From assembly GCA_017617415.1 (NCBI GenBank), contig JAFZWH010000117.1, forward strand, positions 1-49,403: 49,403 bases of DNA, read 5' to 3'. A program made the translations under genes and the position numbers. The notes under the pieces were generated by a model. The model saw only the letters and a list, made by a program, of their open reading frames with translations, searched no databases and was not told the origin of the DNA. The stretch is from Victivallales bacterium. GTDB taxonomy: Bacteria > Verrucomicrobiota > Lentisphaeria > Oligosphaerales > Oligosphaeraceae. Position 1 is the stretch's first letter. Every line of letters begins with the position of its first letter. Positions 8,273 through 16,077 of the stretch are shown one piece after another.

Positions 8273-9895
8273 TTACAAAACTTTTCTTCGTTGACCGGGC
8301 AGGAGCGCAATCATAGCCAGCGCCTCGGGCATTTTCATCACGAAGCAACCTCCCAGATAGACTCCGGAGGCAGTCACAAAGGTCAAGGCGACCGCGATGA
8401 CGCGGAAGAGAAAACCGCTGTGGCCGGCGAAGCATTGTGCCAGTGCGGTGTCCACCAGATGTGCTCCTGTTGCGGCAATCATCGCCCAGCACAGCAATGA
8501 GATGGCACCTTGCCGGACGGGTAGCAGGTTCCAGGCAGGCATGTGTTTTCGGTTCAAGGTGAAAAGAATGGAGACATTCAGCCAGGAACAGAGGCTGGTG
8601 GAAAGGGCGAGTCCGCTGGCGCCCAGAGGGCGGATTAGCGCGGCGTTGAGGAGGATGTTGAGAAACAGACAGACCACGGAGATGAGCATCGGCGTCTTGG
8701 TGTCCTTGCGTGCATGGAATGGGTTGGTGGCGACTTTCGCGAGGCAGAATGCAGGCAATCCGACGAGGTAGAAGAGCAGAACCCAATAGGTGTTGATGGT
8801 CGCTGTAGAAGTGAAGGCGCCGCGTTCAAAGAGCATCGCAATCACATTCTGTCCGCAGACGGAGAGGTACAGTGTGCAGGGCAGGGCGAGGAAGAGTACG
8901 GTTCGAACCGCATAATTGAAGGTATCGACGATGGCGGTTTCATCGCCTTTGGCTTGGGCACGGGAGAGGGCGGGGAGGGCGGCGGTTCCCAACGCCACAG
9001 CAAAGAGTCCCACCGGGAGATAGACCAGCCGATGAGAGTAGTTCAAGGCCCCGATGGCCGCTTTTCCCAAATAAAGCGAGAATGCATTGTCAATCAAGCT
9101 GTTGATTTGCATTACACCGGCACCGATTACCCCCGGAAGGATGCGCAGACACAATTCCTTAACTTCGGCTGCATGCCAGTCGGGGATGAAGTGGAATCGG
9201 TAGCCGCGCCGTCGGGCGGCCAAAGCCAGAATCAGCAACTCGATGGCTCCGCCGAACAGAGTGGCACCGCAGAAGATGTAGAGCGCCCGCAGGTCCTCGT
9301 TGGTCAGACCACTCCAGGCGAGTCCCAAAATAGCGGCCACGTGCACGGCATTCAGCGTAATCTGAATCGCAGAGGGTAGCAGGAAGGACTTGAGGCTGTT
9401 GAGGATGGCGCTAAACGCCCCCGCGCTGCAAATCAATATCGCAAAGGGCATGAGCAGCGGAAGGATTCGCAGGGTAAGGCGAGTTTCCGCATTGCCTTGG
9501 AAGGCGCCGAGGCAATAAAGTGCGCCGGAGACGGCGGCAAAGCACAGTGAGACAGCGGTGACGGCAAGTGCCTGCACCGAAATGGCACGGTGTGCCAGTT
9601 GCCACGCCTCCTCTTTGCGGTCGGTGGCCAGCCGTTCGGAGAGCATCGGCACGAAGGCGGCGGTGAAAGCACCTTCGCTGAAGAGTTGCCGAAGGCTGTT
9701 GGGAATGGCGAAGGCGACAGTGAAGGCGGCCTGACAGACGCCAGTTGCCCCCCAGTACCAGGCACTTGCGACATCCCTTGCCAGTCCCGAAATACGGCTG
9801 GCAAAGATGCCCACGCTTCCCGCCAGCCAGGAGCGCCCAAGCGACTGGCCAGTTTCTCGCTTGGCGACCGATTCGGAGTCAGTCGATGGATTCAT
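8273..9895 (-). CDS. murJ: Lipid II flippase MurJ (MviN)
   Basis: A 540-residue polytopic protein from ATG at 9895. The N-terminus shows the MurJ pattern: SRISGLARDV, then the segment with RQLFSEGAFTAAFVP, with hydrophobic segments to the C-terminus consistent with 14 helices. MurJ moves undecaprenyl-linked lipid II across the inner membrane for peptidoglycan synthesis. Its presence shows the organism builds murein. The start codon overlaps the stop of thrH (ATGA), and mazG follows after 3 bp. Confidence 0.95.
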   Translation of the reverse strand: MNPSTDSESVAKRETGQSLGRSWLAGSVGIFASRISGLARDVASAWYWGATGVCQAAFTVAFAIPNSLRQLFSEGAFTAAFVPMLSERLATDRKEEAWQLAHRAISVQALAVTAVSLCFAAVSGALYCLGAFQGNAETRLTLRILPLLMPFAILICSAGAFSAILNSLKSFLLPSAIQITLNAVHVAAILGLAWSGLTNEDLRALYIFCGATLFGGAIELLILALAARRRGYRFHFIPDWHAAEVKELCLRILPGVIGAGVMQINSLIDNAFSLYLGKAAIGALNYSHRLVYLPVGLFAVALGTAALPALSRAQAKGDETAIVDTFNYAVRTVLFLALPCTLYLSVCGQNVIAMLFERGAFTSTATINTYWVLLFYLVGLPAFCLAKVATNPFHARKDTKTPMLISVVCLFLNILLNAALIRPLGASGLALSTSLCSWLNVSILFTLNRKHMPAWNLLPVRQGAISLLCWAMIAATGAHLVDTALAQCFAGHSGFLFRVIAVALTFVTASGVYLGGCFVMKMPEALAMIALLPGQRRKVL

Positions 9896-10506
9896 CCGCG
9901 ATCAAATTCCGTGATATAGCTTTGAATTTCAGAATATTCGGTGACCACGGGGAACTGCGGGAACTGCGCCCGAACTTTGTCCGACGGGCGGAAGAGCAAT
10001 CCGAGGTGTGCCTCGGACAGCATCGCAGTGTCGTTGTAGGAGTCGCCCATCGCCACGACCCTGAAATTCAATTGCTTGAAAGCAAGGGCGGCGTGGCGTT
10101 TGCCATCCAGTAGGCGTTGCTTGTAGCCGGTAACGGTGCCGTCGGGGGCGACCTCGAGGTTGTTGCAGAAGAGCGTGGGGTAGTTGAGTTGCTTCATCAA
10201 CGGCATCGCGAACTCATAAAAGGTATCGGAGATGATGACATTCGGATAGCGAGCGGAGAGCCATGCCATATATTGCTGCGCTCCAGGCAGCGGAGCCATC
10301 GTGGCGATGACCTCCTGGATGTCCTGCAGTTTGAGATTGTGTTCCTTCAAAATCCGGAGTCGGTGCATCATCAATTCATGATAGTCCGCGACATCACGGG
10401 TGGTCAGACGCAATTCGGGGATGCCGGTTTTCTCTGCAAAGGCAATCCAGATTTCGGGAACCAGGACCCCTTCCAGGTCCATAGCGACAATCAAAGGCGA
10501 TTTCAT
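9892..10506 (-). CDS. thrH: ThrH phosphoserine phosphatase / homoserine phosphotransferase
   Basis: A 204-residue HAD-superfamily protein from ATG at 10506. It matches Pseudomonas ThrH closely along its length, including the nucleophile motif DLEGVLVPEIW (D10, E12), IISDTFYEF (S93, D94) and GDSYND (154-159). Known ThrH removes phosphate from phosphoserine and can transfer it to homoserine, linking serine and threonine synthesis. The stop overlaps the murJ start by four bases. Upstream is a gap with degenerate heptamer repeats and a hairpin. Confidence 0.93.
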   Translation of the reverse strand: MKSPLIVAMDLEGVLVPEIWIAFAEKTGIPELRLTTRDVADYHELMMHRLRILKEHNLKLQDIQEVIATMAPLPGAQQYMAWLSARYPNVIISDTFYEFAMPLMKQLNYPTLFCNNLEVAPDGTVTGYKQRLLDGKRHAALAFKQLNFRVVAMGDSYNDTAMLSEAHLGLLFRPSDKVRAQFPQFPVVTEYSEIQSYITEFDRG

Positions 10507-10511
10507 TAAAC

Positions 10512-10532
10512 GGTTAGAAGTTGGAGGTTGGA
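10512..10532. repeat. Degenerate heptamer array (GGTTAGA type)
   Basis: Three adjacent 7-mers, GGTTAGA, AGTTGGA and GGTTGGA, lie just upstream of thrH. They are related to the AGAGGTT/AACCTCT arrays near proC. A hairpin follows 25 bp further on. Confidence 0.5.
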
Positions 10533-10557
10533 GGCGTAATTTCCTCGGTGTCCAGTG

Positions 10558-10578
10558 CTTGCGGTGATATGCCGCAAG
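10558..10578. repeat. Hairpin following the VWA gene
   Basis: Arms CTTGCGG (10558-10564) and CCGCAAG (10572-10578) enclose a 7-nt loop. It lies 3 bp beyond the VWA gene stop. The sequence is nearly the same as the hairpin after the NifU-like gene (12516-12536); both read TTGCGG-y-GA-w-ATGCCGCA. There is no T-run. Confidence 0.6.
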
Positions 10579-10581
10579 TTG

Positions 10582-12417
10582 TCAGTACAACGAATAGGTG
10601 CGATGCTGTTTGCGCAATTCACTGATGGCCTGCTCCAAGCGGGCGATTTCCGCCGGGTTGTTGGAGGAGTTCCGCTGTGCCAGCAGGTAGAGCAACTTCT
10701 GGGCGGCCCAGCGTTCGGGCAACTGCGCATCGCCTTCCACGCACTGGCTGAGTTTTCGTTCGAAGATGAGACTGCGTGTGGTCTGGGTGGCATCTCGCCC
10801 GGTGATGCGGAGGGAAAGCGTGTCCGCCCGGTCGGTGTAGCGTCCCAAGATGGTCAGGATCTGGTTGCGGTAGAGGTGCGGGAGGCGCTGAGGATAGATC
10901 TCCTGCGGAATGGCACCTTGGAGCACCCGGCATTGAATGTCTGCGACGATGACGCTGGAGTAACTTTGGAAGAAACTCGCCATTCCGCCACGAATCTGCT
11001 CCAGGGTGTCCACATGGTGGAGTCGCCCGTGGTTGAGGTATCCCAAGAAGGCCAGAAGCGAGTGGTTGGTCTTTGCATTGTCTCCCGCGCTGAACGGGAA
11101 GATGGAGACATTGCCTGGGTTTAGTCCCACGAGTTCGTGCAGGAAATCGTTGTCCTTGAAGATGTTCACCGTCGATTTCCCGTCCGTGAGCAGGAAGATG
11201 TTCAGCGGACGACTAGGGTCGCCGTTGCTCTGCTTGACGAAGGGGGCCAGCCCGCCGAAGACATCGGTCTTTCCACCGTAGGGCAACCGTCCGACCTGTT
11301 CGCTGGCGGATTGCAAGTTCTTCTGGGTGGCGGGAATGAAGTTCTCGAAGAACTTGTACGGCTTGTCGTTGAAGGAGATGACATTGAAGCGGTCCTGCGG
11401 GTTGAGTGCAGGAAGTAGTTCCTTGATGGCTTGGCGGAACTGCTCGAACTTGGGCAGGGAGATGCTGCCGGATCGGTCCACGATGAAGAGTATGTCCTTG
11501 GGGATCTCGTCCATAGCGTCACTGTTACGTCGTGGGCTGATATCCACTTGGAAGTGCCCACCGGGACCGATTGCGTCGGGATAGACGGTCACGCGCACGT
11601 TCACGAACTCGTCCAGCGGGCGCGTCACAGGGTGCTGTTCGTCTGGCTTGACCTGGATTTCCGGCGGAGTGGCGATTGGTGCGGGGAGGTCAAGTTCCTC
11701 AGCCTCAGGCAATTCCGGCAATTCAGGGATGTCGAAGTCGCCCTCGCCGATTCCAGGTCCACCGATGATTGGCGCGGTGAGGCTGGCGGTGAGTTGCCGA
11801 ATGCCGGGTAGTTGTCCTCCCGTGAGGTCGAGTTCGCCTGGCTTGGCAAGGCTGGGCAATTTGATGTCCGTGGGGACAAGTTCCCGTGGCACATCCGCGA
11901 AGACCGGTCGAGTGGCGTCCACTGTGACGGGTATCGCGTCCACTTTCACGGCGATGATTTCCGGAGCGGGTGCCGTGGGGATGGGAACCTCCATGTCGGC
12001 GGTCAGCGGAGTCGTTGGTGGAGGTTCTTCGTTGATGCCTGCGAGTTCATAGAGGCTGACGGGTTCCTCGTGCAACACCTCGTTGAGGGTGTCGGCCATC
12101 TTGCGTCGCATGTCGTCCGGCGTCAGGAGGTCCGGCATGGGTTCGATCGACTTCTCCGGTGGCATCTCTGGAGTCTGGAAGTCGGTGGCCGATTTCGACG
12201 AGGGATCGGACTGCATGATCTCGTCGATCTTGTTCAAGTCATCCAGAATATTCTGGGTCGACAGGGTGAGAGGGATAACCGTTTCGTTTTGGGTGATATC
12301 ATCTTGCGGATTCAGGAGCGGGCCAGCTCCCATCATCCGCATGGGCACCCGAAAGAGCAGCAAATGCAACACCAGCGATAACGCCAAAGATAAAATGGCA
12401 AAGGTTCTGGTTTTCAT
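10582..12417 (-). CDS. Membrane-anchored von Willebrand factor A domain protein
   Basis: A 611-residue protein from ATG at 12417. Residues 5-25 form a transmembrane or uncleaved signal segment. Residues about 30-285 are a low-complexity, Pro/Glu/Leu-rich extracytoplasmic stalk. The VWA domain follows with a metal-binding MIDAS motif DRSGS (D314, S316, S318), KTDVFGGL and LLTDGKST. The C-terminal region (about 485-611) is predicted all-beta then helical, ending in a charged helix. VWA proteins of this layout bind partners through Mg2+ in the envelope. The exact role is unknown. There is no moxR gene adjacent. Confidence 0.85.
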   Translation of the reverse strand: MKTRTFAILSLALSLVLHLLLFRVPMRMMGAGPLLNPQDDITQNETVIPLTLSTQNILDDLNKIDEIMQSDPSSKSATDFQTPEMPPEKSIEPMPDLLTPDDMRRKMADTLNEVLHEEPVSLYELAGINEEPPPTTPLTADMEVPIPTAPAPEIIAVKVDAIPVTVDATRPVFADVPRELVPTDIKLPSLAKPGELDLTGGQLPGIRQLTASLTAPIIGGPGIGEGDFDIPELPELPEAEELDLPAPIATPPEIQVKPDEQHPVTRPLDEFVNVRVTVYPDAIGPGGHFQVDISPRRNSDAMDEIPKDILFIVDRSGSISLPKFEQFRQAIKELLPALNPQDRFNVISFNDKPYKFFENFIPATQKNLQSASEQVGRLPYGGKTDVFGGLAPFVKQSNGDPSRPLNIFLLTDGKSTVNIFKDNDFLHELVGLNPGNVSIFPFSAGDNAKTNHSLLAFLGYLNHGRLHHVDTLEQIRGGMASFFQSYSSVIVADIQCRVLQGAIPQEIYPQRLPHLYRNQILTILGRYTDRADTLSLRITGRDATQTTRSLIFERKLSQCVEGDAQLPERWAAQKLLYLLAQRNSSNNPAEIARLEQAISELRKQHRTYSLY

Positions 12418-12448
12418 TGCTACTCCTGAATTTGACTCACTCGCTCAA

Positions 12449-12468
12449 CTCGCTCGCATGCAAGCGAG
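12449..12468. repeat. 20-bp near-perfect palindrome
   Basis: ctcgctcgcatgcaagcgag is self-complementary except for one C/A position, centred on GCATGC. It lies 32 bp upstream of the VWA gene and could be an operator or part of the intergenic repeat set. Confidence 0.5.
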
Positions 12469-12515
12469 AATCAGGGACCGAATCGACTATTTGGGACCTG
12501 CGACCGGTACGGAGG

Positions 12516-12536
12516 TTGCGGCGAAATGCCGCAGGG
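12516..12536. repeat. Hairpin following the NifU-like gene
   Basis: TGCGGC (12517-12522) and GCCGCA (12528-12533) enclose GAAAT, 5 bp after the NifU-like stop codon. It is almost identical to the hairpin at 10558-10578. Confidence 0.6.
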
Positions 12537-12538
12537 GG

Positions 12539-12781
12539 TTACTCTTCGCGCTCGACGGTGATGTCCTGCGAGACCTGTTCCTTCAGGATGCGCTCGATGC
12601 CGCCCTTGAGCGTCATCATCGCATACGGGCAGGAGCCGCAGTGGCCGACGAGTTTGAGCACGACGGTGTTGCCGTTCTCCCCATCAAAGCGGAGGAACTC
12701 GAGGTCCCCGCCGTCCTGCTGGAGATTCACGCGCAGGGCCTCAAGAAGGTCAAGGACTTGCTGTTGTTGGTCTTGAGTCAT
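12539..12781 (-). CDS. NifU-like iron-sulfur scaffold domain protein
   Basis: An 80-residue protein from ATG at 12781. The whole length is a NifU C-terminal (Nfu) domain: LQQDGGDLEF at residues 20-29, then the GHCGSCPYAMMTLKGGIE core with the cluster-binding pair C48/C51. Free-standing Nfu domains carry and transfer [4Fe-4S] clusters to target enzymes. It lies 34 bp downstream of valS on the same strand and may be cotranscribed. A hairpin follows the stop. Confidence 0.9.
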   Translation of the reverse strand: MTQDQQQQVLDLLEALRVNLQQDGGDLEFLRFDGENGNTVVLKLVGHCGSCPYAMMTLKGGIERILKEQVSQDITVEREE

Positions 12782-12815
12782 TGTCTTGTTTCCTAAGTTG
12801 TTTATAATAAGTATG

Positions 12816-15491
12816 TTATGAGTTAAAAGCGGCAAGTTGCTCGCGAATTCGGGCGAGTTTGTCCTCGGTTTCGGCGAGGTGTGCACGGTCGGCCTCGACG
12901 GCGGCGGCCGGAGCATGTTCGACGTAGCCCTTGTTCGCGAGTTTCTTCTGGAGAGTCGCGATGTATTTCTCTGCCTCGGTCTGCTGTTTCTGGAGTCGCG
13001 CAGTTTCGGCGGCGAAGTCCACCAGACCTGCCAGCGGAACGAAAGCATTGCCAATGGCGGAGACGGCGACGCCGGCGGGACCGGCAGGTTTTTCGCCGAG
13101 GGTCAGGGATTTCGCGTTGAGGAGCGCGGCGAGCGCGTCGTGGTCGAGGTCTAGGAAGGCTTTGGCTTCGGGGGAGGCGGGGGAGATGACCACGTCCAGC
13201 GGAAGCGAAGTGGAGAGCTGGTAGTTGGCACGCAGGTTGCGGACGGCGCGAACCAGGTCGTATTTGGCTGCGTTCAACTGTTCGACACTCTCGGTGGCGC
13301 CGAGTTCCTGCATCCGTGCGTCGGAGATGGCCTGTGGCCACGGCTGGAGCATGATGGAATCCTTTTCACCACAGAAACCCATCTGGTGGTAGAGTTCGTC
13401 AGTGACGAAGGGCATGATGGGATGGAGCAGTTTGAGGAAGGTCCCCAGGCAGTAGTCGAAGACCTTGAGCGTGGCGCAGGTGGTTCCGGCGGGCGCGGAG
13501 AGTGCGGGCTTGGCGGACTCCAGATACCAGTTGCAGAACTCGTTCCAAATGAAGTCGTAGATGGCCTTGGATGCATCGTTGAAGTCGAATTCGTCCAAGT
13601 CCTTGGTCATGGTCTTGGTGATGCGGTTCAGGCGGGCGAGGATCCACTGGTCGTCCGGTCGCAGTTCGGAGGCCTTCAGGCTGGAGAGGTCCTGCCAGTC
13701 GGCGGGCGCAGTGCCATGCTGGAGGCGGAAGCGCACGACATTCCAGATCTTGTTGGCGAAATTACGTCCGATTTCGCACTTCTTGTTGTCGTAGCGGATG
13801 TCCTGCCCCATCGGCGCGATGTAGATGATGGTGAAGCGCAGCGCATCGGCGCCGTAGGTGGCCACCACGTCGAGCGGGTCGGGGGAGTTGTTGAGGCTTT
13901 TGGAGAGCTTGCGGCCTTTCTCGTCGCGTATGATGGAAGTGAAATAGACATCCTCGAAGGGGATTTTGCCCATGAAGCGCAACCCCGCCATGATCATTCG
14001 GGCGACCCAGAAGAAGATGATGTCCGGTCCGGTGATCAGGGTGTTGGTGGGGTAGAAGTGCTTGAGTTCAGGGGTGTCCTTCGGCCAGTCGAAGACGGAG
14101 AAGGGCCACAGCCAGGAGGAGAACCAGGTGTCCAGCACATCCTCGTCCTGCCGGAAATGCTCATGACCGCACTTCGGGCACTTTTCGGGGGCGTTCTTGG
14201 CGACGACGACTTCGCCGCATTTTTCGCAGTAGAAGGCAGGGATACGGTGCCCCCACCAGAGTTGGCGGGAGATACACCAGTCCTTGATGTTCTCCATCCA
14301 GTGGAGGTAGGTCTTCACCCAGCGGTCCGGGTGGAACTTGATCTTGCCGCTGGTGACCGCCTCGATGGCGGGCTTCGCCAGCACGTCCATCTTTACGAAC
14401 CACTGGTCGGAGAGGCGCGGCTCGACGGGCACGCCGCCACGCTCGGAGTAGCCGACCTGGTGGACGTAGTCCTCGGTCTTCACCAGCAGGCCCTGCTCTT
14501 CCAACTTCTCGACGACGAGGCGGCGGGCGACATTGCGGTCCAGCCCGTCGAAGTCCGGCCCGGCGGCGGCGTTCATCGTGCCGTCGTCATTCATGATGTT
14601 GGGCATTTCGAGGTTGTGGCGCAGACCGACCTCGTAGTCGTTGGGGTCGTGGGCGGGAGTGATCTTCACCGCGCCAGTTCCGAAGTCCTTCTCGACATAC
14701 TCATCCGCGATCAGGGGGATTTGGCGGTCAGTGAGGGGCAGGAGGAGCATCTTGCCGACTTGGCCGGTGTAACGTTCGTCCGTGGGGTTGACCGCGACGG
14801 CGGTGTCGCCCATGATGGTCTCGGGACGGGTGGTGGCGACAATCACGCAGCCGGTGCCGTCCGCATAGGGATATTTGATGTGCCAGAGGTGTCCGCTTTC
14901 CTGGCGGTAGATGACCTCCTCGTCCGAGAGCGCGGTGCGGGACTTGGGGCACCAGTTGATGATGCGGTGTCCTTTGTAGATCAGCCCGTCGTTGTAGAGG
15001 CGAATGAAGACCTCCTGGACGGCATTGGAGAGTCCTTCGTCGAAGGTGAAGCGCTCGCGTGGCCAGTCGCAGGCGGTTCCGATGGTGCGCAACTGCTGGA
15101 TGATCTTGCCGCCGTACTGCTCCTTCCACTTCCAAACTTCTTCTAGGAACTTCTCGCGTCCGAGGTCATAGCGGGTGAGGTTCTTCTCTTTCTTGAGAAA
15201 GGCCTCGACTTTCGCCTGGGTGGCAATGCCCGCGTGGTCCATGCCGGGCACCCAGCAGACCTCGCGGCCGCGCATCTTCTCAAAGCGAATCAGGATGTCC
15301 TGCAGGGTGTTGTTGAGGACATGGCCCAGCGTGAGGATGCCAGTGACGTTTGGTGGCGGAATGACGATGGAGTAGGGGGTCTTCGGACTATTGACATCAG
15401 CGTGGAAGTAGCCGCGCTGTTCCCAGGTCTGGTACCACTTGCCCTCGACTTCCGCCGGGGTGTAGGCTTTGGCAAGAGTTTCTTCGCTCAT
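12816..15491 (-). CDS. valS: Valyl-tRNA synthetase
   Basis: An 891-residue class I synthetase from ATG at 15491. The HIGH-type motif is LTLGH (53-57) after IPPPNVTG, and the KMSKS-type motif is KLSKS (528-532). A CxxC...CxxC zinc knuckle (CEKCG, CPKCG) follows the editing domain, as in thermophile and several bacterial ValRS. The C-terminal region ends in a heptad-like coiled-coil arm, as in canonical ValRS. It charges tRNA-Val with valine and edits threonine. No T-box leader is seen upstream. The long opposite-strand frame inside this gene is not coding. Confidence 0.97.
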   Translation of the reverse strand: MSEETLAKAYTPAEVEGKWYQTWEQRGYFHADVNSPKTPYSIVIPPPNVTGILTLGHVLNNTLQDILIRFEKMRGREVCWVPGMDHAGIATQAKVEAFLKKEKNLTRYDLGREKFLEEVWKWKEQYGGKIIQQLRTIGTACDWPRERFTFDEGLSNAVQEVFIRLYNDGLIYKGHRIINWCPKSRTALSDEEVIYRQESGHLWHIKYPYADGTGCVIVATTRPETIMGDTAVAVNPTDERYTGQVGKMLLLPLTDRQIPLIADEYVEKDFGTGAVKITPAHDPNDYEVGLRHNLEMPNIMNDDGTMNAAAGPDFDGLDRNVARRLVVEKLEEQGLLVKTEDYVHQVGYSERGGVPVEPRLSDQWFVKMDVLAKPAIEAVTSGKIKFHPDRWVKTYLHWMENIKDWCISRQLWWGHRIPAFYCEKCGEVVVAKNAPEKCPKCGHEHFRQDEDVLDTWFSSWLWPFSVFDWPKDTPELKHFYPTNTLITGPDIIFFWVARMIMAGLRFMGKIPFEDVYFTSIIRDEKGRKLSKSLNNSPDPLDVVATYGADALRFTIIYIAPMGQDIRYDNKKCEIGRNFANKIWNVVRFRLQHGTAPADWQDLSSLKASELRPDDQWILARLNRITKTMTKDLDEFDFNDASKAIYDFIWNEFCNWYLESAKPALSAPAGTTCATLKVFDYCLGTFLKLLHPIMPFVTDELYHQMGFCGEKDSIMLQPWPQAISDARMQELGATESVEQLNAAKYDLVRAVRNLRANYQLSTSLPLDVVISPASPEAKAFLDLDHDALAALLNAKSLTLGEKPAGPAGVAVSAIGNAFVPLAGLVDFAAETARLQKQQTEAEKYIATLQKKLANKGYVEHAPAAAVEADRAHLAETEDKLARIREQLAAFNS

Positions 15492-16077
15492 GATGGAGTT
15501 ATGGTTGCGGTTGGGATGGCTCCCAATACCTATTTAAAAAGAATGACATAAATTTAATACCTAAATCCAATCTTGCTTGACAGCACCCGAAAAACAACTC
15601 CCCAGAAGACAGATTTCCCCGCGAAATACGCAAACACTCGAAAAGGGTCTCACTTACGACTTGCCCGGGAACCGTGACTCTCTTCGTGTGCTTTGAGGGG
15701 AAATCTCTTCGATTGACTTTGGGAAAAACTGAATCCGTGAATTTGGGTTGGTTGCGTGGCGACGGTGCCTCGACGATGAAATTGCGTTGTGTTGGCGGCC
15801 CGTCAACGCAAAGGGAAATTCATGGATTCGAGAATAAGTTTATCGATATCATTCTTTTAGCGATCTGGCACATTGAAGCATAGGGCAAGGTCCCTTCTGT
15901 GTCCGTGCATTCTCCATGGGATAACACGGGATAAAGAGAATGCCCGCAGGAATATCCGACGCAGCCTTCACCTGATAATGCGGCAGGATGTTCCTAGCAG
16001 GCAAAAAACTGTCTCTGTGTTTTCCTCTATCAATGAGGCGTCGTCGCAACGACAAACTCATGGAATCGGTTATGTGC
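15492..16077. other. 586-bp intergenic region with no recognised gene
   Basis: This lies between the valS start and the end of the amino-sugar operon. The first 80 bp are AT-rich and probably hold the valS promoter, but no clear -35/-10 pair was found. A short frame on the plus strand (15674-15883) has no recognisable family and atypical composition. A weak hairpin, GTCGT/ACGAC at 16040-16053, lies 25 bp beyond the operon stop and has no T-run. Confidence 0.6.

Noticed and set aside
13386-15146. Long open frame on the plus strand inside valS
   Set aside because: It is antisense to a clear synthetase and has the composition of a mirror frame caused by GC-rich third positions.
15492-15700. T-box or other riboswitch upstream of valS
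   Set aside because: No T-box sequence or matching stem pattern was seen.
15674-15883. Small plus-strand frame, with a faint transposase-like end
   Set aside because: The similarity was too weak to call a pseudogene.
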